DNA from: Vanessa cardui
Taxonomy: Eukaryota; Arthropoda; Insecta; Lepidoptera; Nymphalidae
Assembly (NCBI RefSeq): GCF_905220365.1
Contig: NC_061138.1
Location: 3,611,814-3,675,813 of the forward strand
DNA length: 64,000 bases
Direction: 5' to 3'
Shown here: positions 10,301 to 24,800 of the stretch, piece after piece
How positions within the stretch are numbered: position 1 is the first letter of the stretch
How the letters are laid out: each line of letters opens with the position of its first letter
The notes under the pieces: model-generated
Told to the model about the DNA's origin: nothing
The model's database searches: none
Seen by the model: only the letters and a program-made list of their open reading frames with translations
Made by a program: the position numbers and the translations under genes

Positions 10301-13300
10301 ATATTCACATCGAATTACATTTTTAGGAAAAAATATCCATTTAATAAATAACCATGTAAGTTCGCATTTTGCCATTTTTGCTACCAACTTTAAGTTAAAC
10401 TGAAATGAAAGAAAATACACTAGTAACAAGTTTATTTACGGTAGTCATCACTATATGGTTATTAAAATAAGTATCTGTAGTATCTGTATTTAAATCTGTA
10501 TCTGAGAGTATCTGTATTTAAATATGGTATCGTTGAGTATCTTGAATAAAGTATGTTTATACATTTATTTTCCTTAATAAAAAATAACGTTAAAAAGAAT
10601 TTAAAAAAAAAACAAAAAAAAAATGAGTCACTTACCTCTTCATCTGAAGTTCCATCGCCAACACTCTCACTTGACTCATCAGGGACTTCCTCACTAGAAT
10701 CTTCACCATCTTCACTCGAGTCACTAGAGTCAGATTCTACTTGACATTCGTCCGACATCTCTCCTTCTATTTCATTTATTTCCCTTTCAATCTCTACTAT
10801 TTTCTCCTTCTCTTTTTGAATAACCCTCGCTGTTTCTGGAGTATCAACTTGGGACTTCCAAGTATCTTTGATTTCTATTTCACTGTCACTAGTCATAAGG
10901 CTGGACTCAGCTAAGTTTTTACCATGACTCAATGAGTCGTCAGTGATAGCAGCACTGTTATCGTTACTGCCTAGTACAGACTTACCTATATCTGTTTCAC
11001 TGAGCTTAAAGGATGTTGTTGGTAGCTTAGGCGTTTCACATACTATATCCTTTTCTTGTATACTAGATTCATTTATGCTACTTTCGAAGCTATTTAAAAC
11101 CGATTTACCGATATCTTCGTTGATCGTAGTGAAGGCTGGTAGAGATTTAACTTGGCTCTGTGGAATAGTTTCATCTCTTGTTTCATCTTGGGTAGTTTCA
11201 GCAATACTACTCTGATAACTGTGTAGAACTGACTTTTCTACGTATATTTCGTTTATGGTAGTAAATGCGGGCAAGGCTTGCAGACTAGTATTGTCATCGT
11301 TACTGTGAGTGTTCTTTTCGGTAGTCACAGATAAGAAGCTTTCCGTAGAACTTTGTAGGATGGACTTGTTGACTATTGGCGAGAAAGTTACGTCCATCAG
11401 ACTGGTTACGTCTTTGGATGATTTAACTGGCGTGCTTTCAACTTTTTCTTCAATCGTTTCTGTTTCCATTTTTTCCATCTGCTGTTTTGTTTTGGCGAAA
11501 GTGTTTGCTTCGAGTACCATTCTGGAGAGAGATCGCTTACTTCGAGTGGAATGATCTTTCTTCGGTGACATTAATTTCTCCGGTATTTTAGAACGGCTCC
11601 TTCAAAAATATAAAGTCAATAAGCATTGCTTGGAAAGGAATTAATATAAAACTATTTATTTGCAATCCTAATATGAAAATGCGAGAGTTTGTGAGGATGT
11701 TTTGTCTTTACTTTTTCACGAAACTACTGGGCGGATTTGGATGAAATTTTACAGCAATATAGGTTATGCATCAGAATAACACATAGGCTACAATTGATAA
11801 TGATTTTATATAATTTGGTCATTATATAACGATACTTATCAAGTATCCTAGGTGGATCGTTAGTTATAACACAATTCTTACCTTAAACTACGTGGGCTAG
11901 TTATTACTGGTTGCTCTGTTATTTCTACTTCTGGAGTACGGGAGCGGCTTCTGAAAGAAAACCGAAAATGATCTTCCAAATTGAGTACTGAACCGATGTC
12001 TAGTTTAAAAAGATTGCATGACTTATTTTCAAAATGGATTTTAAAATTATAGTACGACACAACTAAGATGTCGCATCGGCAAAATTCGTAAAACCGAACA
12101 CATCCGAATTGAGTACGCTATCCCAAATTATCAATATTTATTTCTCATGCGAATATGATCTTTGCACAAACGTAATAACTTGTAATATCATATGACCTAA
12201 TATATTCGTATTTGACGCGTCGATTTATATGCACTTGCTTTCTCTGACGCGAGAATCTATAGCGACGAATAGCGTCGAATGGCGCGAATGGGAGCTATTT
12301 CTATTGGTTGTGTAAATCGGCAGTAATCGGTTTTATTTTCATTCCATTTCATTTTCCGATGCTGCATCTAATTTGTGTCGTACTATACATTGTTATTGAA
12401 TATATTGGTAATTTTAGAGTAGTTATTCCACCTCAAACTACGTCGAGTTGGGGACGAACTCGGCGATTCCGCTAGTTTAGATTCCTTGATGGTTTCTAGT
12501 TTCGGAGGCACAACCACGAGGCCCACTTTTTCCAATGTCTCCGGGGTACGACATCTACTCCTACAAGAAACAAAAAAAAAGAACTTAACCATTACACAAA
12601 TGCTAAGTCTTCAATTTCTTTGAAACCTTTTTTTATCATCAAATTACGATATGTAAATAATGTAATCTTATTTAGGTGTAAGTTAAGTACATATGTATTT
12701 TTAGCTTATTCATGATGGTGAATTTACATATTCTAACAGCTTCTGTAGAAATGAGAACAATTTAATAGACTATTTGACTGGTTTTTAAAATCCATTTTAT
12801 ATTATTTAGTAGAGATTAAGGGACCCAGTAAAAATAGATTTTTTTATTTCTAGTACATATTTGCCGAAAATAACGCGCGAAAACGGTACTTGGACCATAT
12901 GGCGCTGCAATAGGGTCGATAACGTCACGTTGCTGTATTTTAATCTGTGGTACATATAGTAGAAAAGCAAGGTTTACAAGAAAGTGACTTTATTTATTGA
13001 TTTTTGAATTAATTAAGTATTATTTTCAAGTTTCGTTAGTAAATAACCATTTTTAAATTCATAATATACACTGATTACAATAATTCACGATTTATTTTTC
13101 GCATTGTCAAATAGCCCATTGTTTCGGTAATCTTAAAAATACATTTTTCAGGTAAAAATGATAGATCAAAAGAATTGCCTAGAGTGTAGTCTAGGACATA
13201 AGTCTGGGTACGGTACCTCCTGGTGGGGGCGCTGTCCGCTTCCTGTGACTGCTCGGGTATGGGCGCCAGGGCCGAGCGCGGACTCAGTTCCGGCGTGCGA

Positions 13301-16300
13301 GACCGACTCCTAGGACACCAAAATACCATATAGCTCACTAGCGACCCACCCCGGCTTCGCACGGGTTAAATACTGATACTAAATAGACTATGGAATGTCT
13401 TACGACGTCACTTTAGAAACCAAAATTAAATATGTTTCTCTACTATATTGTGCATGTATTATATAGGGTGATTTTTTAAGCGTAGTTTTTTTTTAAATCA
13501 AAGAAAACACTCAAATTTGCATCATATATATAATTTTTTTATTGGAATCAATAAATTGGCCTTTGCCATTTACGTTTTAAATATAACTTCTTGTAAATGT
13601 TGTCCACGGCTCCGTTTCAAGTGGTCCATTCGAAAGGTCCAATTTTGCGTCACTTTTTCGAGCATTTCGGCCTGAATTCCACAAATAACGCGTGTTATGT
13701 TATCCTGTAAAGCTTCAATCGTGTTCGGCTTGTCTACATAAACTAACGACTTTACATAACCCCACAAGAAATAATCAAGAGGCGTTAAATCGCATGATCT
13801 TGGTGGCCAACTCACAGAGCCATTTCGAGAGATGAGCTGCTCACCAAATTCATCCTTCAACATGTCCATTGTTTCACGAGCGGTGTGGCATGTAGCACCG
13901 TCTTGATGAAACCACATGTCAACCAAGTTCAAATCAGCCAACTGGGGCAAAAAAAAGTTACGTATCATGGCTCTATAACGTTCACCGTTGACGGTAACAT
14001 TTCTTCCACGTTCGTCTTTGAAGAAAAATGGACCGATGATGCCACCAGCCCATAAACCACATCAAACTGTAGTTTTTTCGGGATGCATCGGTAATGCTTG
14101 TGAAACATTTGGCTGTTCATGGCTCCAGATGCGACAATTTTGTTTGTTTACGTATCCGTTGAGCCAGAAATGAGCCTCATCGCTGAACGCAATTTTTCGA
14201 TAAAACAACGGATTTTCATTAAGCTGTTGTAAGGCCCATTCACCAAAAATTAATCATTGTGATAGGTTATTCGGCTTCAATTCTTGCAGGAGTTGAATTT
14301 TGTAGGCTTTCAAACCCAAATCGACACGTAAAATTTTCCATGTGGTTGAGTAACACATGCCCAAATGCTGAGATCGGCGACGAATTGACATTTCACGATC
14401 CTCATTAATACTGGACGCTACAACTGCAATATTGTCTTCGGTACGGCCTGTACGCATGCGTGTCGATGGTTTTAAGTCTAATAAAGTAAATTTAGTGCGA
14501 AGTTTTTTGATAACTGCACGAATTGTTGATTCACCAGGTCGATTATGACGACCGTAATATGGGCGTAACAAACGATGCACATTTTTCACAGAACACGAAT
14601 TTTGATAATAAATTTCAACGATTTGCAATCGTTGCTCGTTTGTAAGTTTTTCCATGATAAAATGGCAGAGTATGCTGAAAATTTTTCACTTCTACATGTG
14701 ACGTTTGGCGCCATAACTAACCAATGCTGCCAACCTCAAAAACTTAACTCTTAAAAAATCACCCTTTACATATAAACAATCTTAAATCAATCTATCTAAT
14801 AAAAAAACGGAAACAAAATTCGTTGTATATTTTTAAAGATCTTAGCATACATAGAGACACACAGAGGTAAGCGACTTTGTTTTATACTATGTAATGACAA
14901 TGATTTCAATCTTACCCAGTGGTGAAGGAAAACACAGTCCAAAAATCGAATTACCCATTCATAAACCCACAATATGATGAAATAAATCCTAAACCATCGC
15001 CTTAAGGTAATTAAAAACTGTTACTTATGTCGAATGAGTTATTTTATATATCAAAGTCATTACCTGGTTGTTCTGTCCACACGCAGAGTTGCAGGGGAAT
15101 CTTGCCTTTCTGGGGTCGTAGGGCGACTTCTGTGAAAATACAAACAAACCTCCATGAAAAAAGACATATATCTACGTTCATTCATATTATATATACAAGA
15201 TAGACTTCTAAACACTCAATATATAGGGTTAGAGCCGATATGACCCCGAGGTTAGAACGCGTGCATCTTAACCGATGATTTTGGGTTCAAACCCAGGCAA
15301 GCACCACTATATATATGTGCTTAATTTGTGTTTATAATCATCTCATGATCGGCGGTGAAGGAAAACATCGTGAGGAAACCAGCATGTGTAAAATTTCATC
15401 GAAGTTCTACCACATGTGCATTCCATCAACCCGCATCGGAACAGCATGGTGGAATACGTTTCAAAACCCTCTCCTTAATGTGAGAGGAGGCTTTAGTCCA
15501 GCAGTAGAAAATTTGCAGGCTGTTACTTTACTTTTCTTATATAGGGTTATATCACTTGGTAGAGGGGCTTTCTTTAAGCCCGTCAGGATAGGTACCAGCC
15601 ACTCATCAGATATTCTCCCGCCAAACAAGAGAACACAGTATTGTTGTGTTCCGGCTTCAAGGGAGAATGAAAAGTCACAAGGGACATAATATCTTAGTTC
15701 CCAAAGTTGGTGATGCATTTGCGATTTAAAGAATTTTTAATATTTCTAACAGCGCCAATGTCTATGGGCAGTGGTGACAACTTACCATCAGGTGGCTCAT
15801 ATGTTCGTCGACAAACCTATAGGACATAAAAAAAGTTATATGTATGTAAATAATCACTCACCGATTAACCAAAGGAGTACTCTCATTAACGCCGGTCCGA
15901 ATACTTCTCCTGCTTTTTGGAGTTCGCGGCACAAAGTCATCTTGCATTTTATCTCCCATCTCACTCTCTGCTTCTAGATTTCGATCTTCCTCATTGCCTG
16001 TCTCTTTTTCACCGAAATGTATCGGCGAGCATCTAGCATACTTCTTATCACCCAAGTATCGCGGATTAATTAAAGTGATGGGTATATCCGCTATGCTCTC
16101 TATTGATGTGTTGGGGTCGTCTGAGAGACTACTATTAGCTGATATTGAGAGAGATTTTCTGAAAAAAAAAATACAATATATGTATGGTTATTTATCATTA
16201 GGTTACATTACATAAAGATCTATTTATCATCACATTCATCATCTCCCTGCCCTTATCCTAATTTACTTAGGGTCGGCGCAGCATGCCTTTTTCTTCCATA

Positions 16301-19300
16301 CTTCCCTATTTTACTTGGTGGTAGGGCTTTGTACAAGCCCGTCTGGATAGGTACCACCCACTCACCAGTTATTCTACCGCAAAATAACAGTACTCAGTAT
16401 TGTTGTGTTCCGATTTGAAGGGTGAGTGAGCCAGTGTAACTACAGGCACAAGGGACATAACATCTTAGTTCCCAAAGTTGGTGGCGCATTGACGATGTAA
16501 GGAATAGTTAATATTTCTTACAGCTTCATTGTCTATGGGTGATGATGACCACTTACCTTCAGGTGGCCCATATGCTCGTAAGCCAACCTATACCATAAAA
16601 AAGACAAAAAATCTCAAAAGTAATATTATTTCCAGCCATATAGTCTTTTACACAATCCATCCATTATTTTTCCCCTTTCTCTATATCCATACACGTTTAT
16701 ACTCAAGACCTTCCTCACAATATGTTTTTCATTTCTCCACATAAGATGCTCATACCATGATGGCCGGTTACCACATAACTTCTCGGCTATCGGTGCCAAG
16801 AATATACTAACATACTAAGCCATATTACACATATCTATTGAATATACATATAAATATATTGAATATAATTATCATTTGTTGCCTTACCTGGCTCTAACAT
16901 TGTCTTTATACGATTTCCTCGACGGTGTCTTTTCTTCGGCGGCGAATTTCTTCGGAGGTGATTCCATTGGGTGTGGCTCACTCTGTAATAAATAATTTAA
17001 TCATGAAAAAAAGATTAAATGAGCTGCAATCGTCGAGCTACTTTACATAAATTCTTCCATTTAATATAATAGGGGACAGATACGAGGTTTGCGCGATTTA
17101 TAAATAGATGACATACATATACGTAGGTATAAAAAGGTCATAAAATCAATATCTAATAATGTAGCTGTTTTTATGATTTTTGTTTTTTAATCTTCGTAAT
17201 CTTATTTATTTTTAGTCATATCTAAACAATGGCTTATTAGTTCATACTTGACAATGACAATGACGTCAAAATTATTACAAACTTACATTTTCATTCAAAT
17301 ATATTTAGTTAATTCTGTCTATTTCAACACCTACCTTATAAGAATGTTTATCACTTTCTTCATATGTCAGATCTCTCTCTGATGATTCTTCTTTCAACTC
17401 CTTAATTGTAACAGGTATGGGCACAGGGGATGGAGTTGACCCGGCTTCAGACGCGGTAGGGATTGTGAACCTTAATAACCTACAAACAATAATAAATACT
17501 CAAACACAAACACCAAATTCAACTACAAGTTTAACTGTTTTTCTAGTCTAGAGGCTGGCTTATAAGGACGCAGACTGATGTCCTAGTATTTTAAAGATGA
17601 AAGCTAATGTTCCTCTGTATGAAATCTTTTTGGTCTTCCTTTCAATGGATTATGAAAGCGAGCTAATATGATGCATTGTTGCTTGCGTTCGTACTTGTGC
17701 ACATTCGCCCAATGTTTATAAAAAGATTTTATTTCTAATTAATAAAAAATAAAATTTTATATACTAATATTATAAACGTGAAAGTAACTATGACGTTTTG
17801 TCGATTTTTCTTTCACTACTAAACTACTGAACTGAATTTAATGGTAAATTTCATGCATGAAGCAAACTTTTACCCCAAGGAAGAATCAATACTAATTCAT
17901 AATGCGAAAGTAACTCTGTTTGACTATCTGTTTGTTCGTTTCACGGCCAGAACCAAATTTGTCGAAATTTGTTATGAAGCATGCTGGAACACCAAGGAAA
18001 TATACCTAAACCCCTACAACCAATTCCTAAAACATAAATGAACGTTATCTCACTTGTTCGAATCACTGTAATGCGTGTGGTTGCTTGCAGTTTCTAATTC
18101 CTCATCGCTATCCAGGTAGCGGGAATCAACGGGCGATGGAGCGTCTTGGTTGCGACTTTCTAAGCGACGGTTCTGAAACAATGGATATAGGGATTAATAT
18201 TTTGTTCTTAATCTTGATTTTATAGGAGATCTATCAAATGTATTAACTATTATTTTATAAGTTATAGAAACGTTATATTAAAAATGTCAGACTAAGAAAA
18301 TAAGTACTTAAAAAATAAGGTTTTCGTATATTTCCGTGATGATTAATTCGAAAAACTTTAATAATAAATGAAAGTCAATTGTATTGGTAAAACAGATCGG
18401 AAAGAAAACCGGCGAGTAATTTTTTCTTTGTTTCAAAAGCAATTAAATTTACATAAGGATAATTTTGATGTACAAAAAAAAGATAATTTTGAATAAATAT
18501 TAGGAATTCTTGCTACATCTAAGTTGTGTCGTATTATACCTAAACTATGGCGTAAAAAAAGATTAAAACGACGATCATTTCACGATTTTTAATACAATTA
18601 CCTTCAAAATACTGTGTGGAGTCTCAGCTCCATTTCTCTCGTACTGTTTATGAGGACTCTCCACTTCAGGCATGTCGAGCAGGCTGGCCATCTGCCGGCT
18701 GAGGGCTTCGCTCACTTTGAGCGTGCACGGGATTTTGGGCGTTCGGGGCGTGCCCGAAAAGTCGAGTTTCGCTCGCTTCGGCGGTGTCGCTTCGCTACCT
18801 TTTTGTTCTGAGCTTACAATGCTGAAAAGTATCAATATTATATTAATATATTTGTTAAAATATTGTATAGTACGACACAAATTAGATGTAGCATCGGAAA
18901 ATGCAATGGAATGAAAATAAAATCGATTACTGCCGATTTACGCAACCAATAGAAATAGCTCCCTATAGCGCCATTCGACGCTATTCGTCGCTATAGATTC
19001 ACGCGTCAGAGAAAACAAGTGCATGTAAATCGACGCGTCAAATTGACGAATATATTCGGTAATATGATATTACAAGTTATTACGTTTGTACAAAGATCAT
19101 ATTCGCATGAGAAATAAATATTGATAATTTGGTATAGCGTACTCAATTCGGATGTCATCGGTTTAACGAATTTTGCCGATGCGATATCTAAGTTGTGTCG
19201 TACTATACGTAATTAGAAAGCAATTTAAAGCGGAATTACCTTTTTGTTTTATATAACTTAGGCGTGCAAATAAATGGTGTTTCTTCAATATTTAGTGCTC

Positions 19301-21825
19301 GTTTGAGACCTTTTCTCATTTTGGGTTTGTTGATCCAAGTTTCGCTTGCATTTTCAATAGTATCCTGGAAATGTGAATATTTGATTAAATTTTTTTTGAT
19401 TTCAATACAGAAATAAAAAAAATTAATAGCGTTGTTAACGGTACCAGTAGCGGTCATTTGAGTTCTAACGGTGCTTTATTTTAAAAGGCATATGTACAGT
19501 AGCGTGCAAAAGTTTTGGGCCAGTGGGATTTTTCCATTTGATTGAAAAAAGAAATTTTTTTTCATTGGTCCATCGTTTAAAATATGTAAGGTAGTTCGAA
19601 TATAGACGAAAACATTAAACATTTGATTGGTTCGTAGCATATTTTACGTGTACTACGTAAAATAACTGATATTGATGTGCAAAAGTTTCGGGCCACTACA
19701 CGCCTCGGCTTTGTACTCCCGGTTTGTTTAATTGTTTATGCCTGCTGGTGTCAAAAAATATTCTACAAAGGAAAAGTAGCCATCTTGTGGCCACGATGCC
19801 GAAACACACGAACATTCAGGTTCGCGAAATTGTAATTAAGCTTTCTTCAGAGGGAAAAAGCTCACGTTTTATTGCAGGGGCTTTATCAGTTGGTAAAAGT
19901 ACTGTGAATCGTATTATTTTCAAATATAAAACAACTAACTTATTGTGCGATAAAAAACGCAGCGGTAGGCCGCGAAAAACTTCAATTCGTGTCGACAAAA
20001 TTATAAGAAGAAAGTGTGTTGCCGATCCGCGAAAAACTGCAGCTGATGTTACACGTGAATTACGCAGCGAAAATCTAGCCAATATTAGTCGCAGTACGGT
20101 GTCTCGACGCCTGAAAGACGTGGGACTGATTGGACGTATTGGCGTGAAGAAACCACTGATTAGCAAAAAAAATAAGAAGGCTAGGTTGGACTTCGCAAAA
20201 AAATATCAACACTGGACAGCATCAGATTGGCGGAAAGTGCTATTTTCTGACGAATCGAAATTCCAATTGTTTGGAAGCGATGGTCGGAAGTACGTAAGAC
20301 GTCCAACAGGTACTAGATATCATGTAAGGTATCAGACTCCTACTGTGAAACACGGTGGTGGGAACATCAAAGTTTGGGGAGCATTTTTTGCTGATGGCGT
20401 TGGTCCGCTGGTGGAAATTCAAGGTAATATGGACGCTGTAATGTATAAGAATATTCTGGTAGACCACATGCTTCCATTTGCGACAAAAAATTTGCCTCGT
20501 GGTTGGATTTTTCAGCAAGATAACGATCCAAAACACACTTCGCGTCTTGTCAAAAATTTTTTTAGGAGCCGAAAAGTCCGTGTACTACCCTGGCCGTCAC
20601 AATCACCGGACTTAAATCCCATCGAAAACTTATGGCAAGACCTAAAGGTTCGGGTTGGAACGGAAAATCACTCCAATAAGACAGAATTGTGGAATCATTT
20701 GCGAAAAGAATGGGAAAAATTGCCAAAAGACCGAATCTCACAGTTAATTGACTCAATGCCTCGTCGGTGCGCTGCAGTCATCGCTGCCAAGGGCATGGCA
20801 ACAAAGTATTAAGTCATATAATTAAATAGAAAACATTTGTCCTTAATTCACCTTTGTTATTTTTGGTTTTTGATTTTTTATTTACATAATAACGTGTGAC
20901 CCGATACGTTGAACAGTTATTAATAGAAATATTTTGAAAAAAAAAAGTTATTTGAGAATAATATCAATGTATATAAATCGTTATTTTTGAAAATAAGTAA
21001 ATATCTGTTATAATAGGCTGTTTTTATTTATTGTACCTTCGTATTGCTGTGCAATATTTATAAAAAATAGGATGGCCCAAAACTTTTGCACGCTACTGTA
21101 TATAAAAATAAGTATTTGTAACAAATAATAGTGATTACATAATCAATATATTATTATAGTGAGATGATAAGGTATAAATTTAAACTATTGGGTATTTAGT
21201 CCTAAATTTATATTTAATACCTGAATAAAAGTCGATTTGTATGTAAATGTATTCTTAGGAGACGTAGCTTGGACGTACACTGACATCGGTTTCGACTTTA
21301 TAACTGTAACAAAATATTAAAATATATATTAGTTTTCGTCTGCGGTTCGACGACGTTTGAGGTGCTTGGCTTGTGAAGTAGTCTTATTATTATTTGATGC
21401 TATTGATAAGGGTATAAAATTAGTCTAACTGTTACATAAAGTATTATTTCACATGCTACGAATAACCTAAGTTAAATAATGCTTCAAGCGTAGGAAAGAT
21501 TCTTTGGTATCTTTAATATTGAATCCAGTCAACTAGTTTAATGAGATAATTCTTTTAAAGACAAAAATACCAGTGCGCGGGTTTGTATACGAGTGTGACA
21601 CGCTTGATTAGTCCGGAAGCGTCGGCAACTTCTATGCAGTTGCGGGGTCAGTGACCGCGCTTGTGTCTATACGCGTGCGTGCGTATGTGTGTGTGCGTGT
21701 GTGTGCGTGTGGGTGTGTGTGCGTGTATGTGTGTGTGCGTGCGTGTGTGTGTGCGTGTGTGTGCGAGTGGGTGTGCTTGCGTGTGTGTGTGTGTGCGTGT
21801 TTGTGTGCGTGCGTGTGTGTGTGCG

Positions 21826-21883
<58 letters not shown>

Positions 21884-24800
21884 AGAGTGTGCGCGCGTGT
21901 GTGTGTGCGTGTGTGTGTGCGTGCGTGTGTGCGTGCGTGTGTGTGTGTGTGTGCGTGCGTGAGAGTGTGCGTGCGTGTGTGTGTGCGTGTGTGTGTGCGT
22001 GCGTGTGTGCGTGCGTGTGTGTGTGTGTGCGTGCGTGCGTGAGTGCGTGCGGGCGTGCGTGAGTGCGTGCGTGTGTGCGTGCGTGTGTGTGTGTGTGGGG
22101 GGGGGGGGGCTTTTATCACTGACCGCGCGTGGGGTCGCGCGCGGCGGCGGCGACACGCGCGACGTCAGCAGCGACGGAGGGCAGAGCGGCGCGCAGTAGC
22201 TCGACGAGGGCGTCGCGCGCGGGGTCGTCGCTGGCCACGCCACGAGTCTTCAGCTCCTCGTTGTAGCGCTCCGCCTCCAGGTACCTGCGGGCCGACTTGC
22301 GTAAACCACTACCCATACAGACACGCATATCCTTTCCGCTAGGCGATACGAGTAAGAGTCGAGATGGCCCAGTGGTTAGAACGCGTGCATCTTAACCGAT
22401 GATTGCGGGTTCAAATCAAGGCAAGCTGATTCATGTGCTTAATTTGTCTTTATAATTCATCTCGTGCTCAGCGGTGAAGGAAAACATCGTGAGGAAACCT
22501 GCATGCGACAAATTTCATAGAAATTCTGCCACATGTGTATTCCACCAACCCGCATTGGAACAGCGTGGTGGAATAAGTTCCAAACCTTCTCCTCAATGGG
22601 AGAGGAGGCCTTTAGCCCAGCAGTGGGAATTTACAGGCTGTTGTTGTTGTTGATACGAGTAAGCCTCTCGGAAATAGTAGTATGTTTTTTAGTTTCGATG
22701 TACCCAAATATGAGGCACGAGCAGATTAGGTATAATAATAGTGTCTACTATGTATTCAAAGGTCGTTTCGAAATGATTAGTATATAATTTCGAATATGAT
22801 TTACAGATTTTTTACTCACCTCGCCTGTTGCAAGTAATACATGACAAGAATGTCTGACGTCTGCGGCTCGTTGCAATCCTTCAAATACTTTATGAACACC
22901 TCCTCTTCGAACGGTAATAACGTGACTTGTAAAACTTTTGACAGTTGACCGGTGTTGCGGCATCCTGTGCGAAATAGTAAATAAAATAAGTGTATTTTTT
23001 TTTGGCCTTTATTTATACCAAAAAGGTACAATATAAATGTTAATAAAATATTGATGACTCATTGTCACCCTTTACTTTGCCCTGACCCTTTAAGAGTTGA
23101 TTTTAAGCATAAAAAAGTAATTCATGTCCTTCTTTGGAAATTCGGTTTAGTGGTTTGGCTGTGAAAAAGTAATAGATAAACAAACCAAAAGATAGAATTA
23201 CTTTTGCATTAATTACGACAAGTCAAAGAAGAACAAATTAGTCAATTTGGTCAATTTTTGACGCATACAGCTGCATATAATTATAGTACATAATAATTGT
23301 TTTTAATCATAAATGTGTTACTGACCTTTATAGAAGAAATTAAGCAGATGCATTTTGTCATCAGCTGACGCAGCATTTTGGACGCACATCCTTATAACAT
23401 CAAGAGCTTCGAACACCAAACCCCTCGCCAAGTAGAGGTCACAACACGACTGCCAATCGTCCAACTTATCGTGGTCATTGACAGCGTTTACTTCGCCATC
23501 TTTAATATTTTGTATGGGTGCGGGTTTCCTAACATGCAGGTATTGTAGAGCCGCTTGCGTCTTCTTCTGAGCGAGTAGTGAAGACAAAACGACGTGATGT
23601 TGCCAGTCGGATAACGTGTTGCCGGTTAGGCATTGCAGCTGATCCAGTGCGAACTGGAAATAATGGTAACACTAAGGGTATGTATACAGATAAAAAAGTT
23701 ACTAATTTAAATTTACCAAAACTATGAAAAGTGTTGTGTGACTAAAATAAATACTAGTGGATTTGGATGGATAACAATTTTCTTTACTTTGTTAAAGGTT
23801 TTCATTTATTTTTTATTATAGAACCATAGTACCGCTTTCTAACCGGCTAGTAACGGTTCCACTCTATAATATTGAATCTTTGTTAAATCACAATGAGTAT
23901 ATATAGTAAATTGCAATTATGAATCCCCTTATTTTTCATCACATCTATGGCTAGAGCAGTTCAAAATGAGACCATAAACAATTTTCTATTTGCAGCTATC
24001 CCATAATGACTGGGACAAAATCGGCTTACGCTTTTAATATATAAGATAAATTGATTGATTGAATTCAAAGAGCACACTACACACCATTTTTCATATAAAG
24101 ACTTCATAGAAAATATAATTATAAGTTAAGGCTTCCGTTAAGGATTGAAAGCTTATGTAATGAACAATATAATTAGTAATTCAGAGTTATTATAGTAGAT
24201 TAATTATCCTCACGTCGAAGTCCCGATGGTCGAGATGCCAGAAGGCCTGCGTGGCTTTGATGGCGGTGTTGCTGAGACCGAACATGGTGGGGAACTGCAT
24301 CAGGCGTCGAATCACAGCCTCGTATCTGTGGAAATTAAATTATATATGCTCAACAACATTAACAGTACATTTAAAGTAATCAATTGACACTGTACTAGCC
24401 ACAAGTATCTACGTTCTAAGGACTTAGGACAGATAAATAGTTTTTTGGGTTTTTTCCGAGAAATTTCCAAAAGCATTTTGGAGTTTTCAGAGTAAGTGTT
24501 TAGTAGTACTTCAGAGCTTCTTTTTTTATGGTATAGGTTGACGGACGAGCATATGGGCCACCTGATGGTAAGTGGTCACCATCGCCCATAGACAATGACG
24601 CTGTAAGAAATATTAACTATTCCTTAAATCGTCAATGTGCCACTAACCTTGGGAACTAAGATGTTATGTCCATTTGCCTGTAGTTACACTGGCTCACTCA
24701 CCCTTCAGACCGGAACACAACAATACTGAGTACTGTTATTTAACGGTAGAATTACAGATGAGTGGGTGGTACCCAGACGGGCTTGCACAAAGCCCTACCA

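Noticed and set aside
17841..18041. 66-codon + frame in ELYS intron 23
   Set aside because: It lies in a decayed interspersed repeat and has no domain or conserved text.
21632..22342. Long H/T-rich and C/V-rich open frames
   Set aside because: They are translations of the (TG)n/(CA)n tract, open in all frames because the repeat lacks stops. Only the ELYS exon 19 part (22124-22284) is real.
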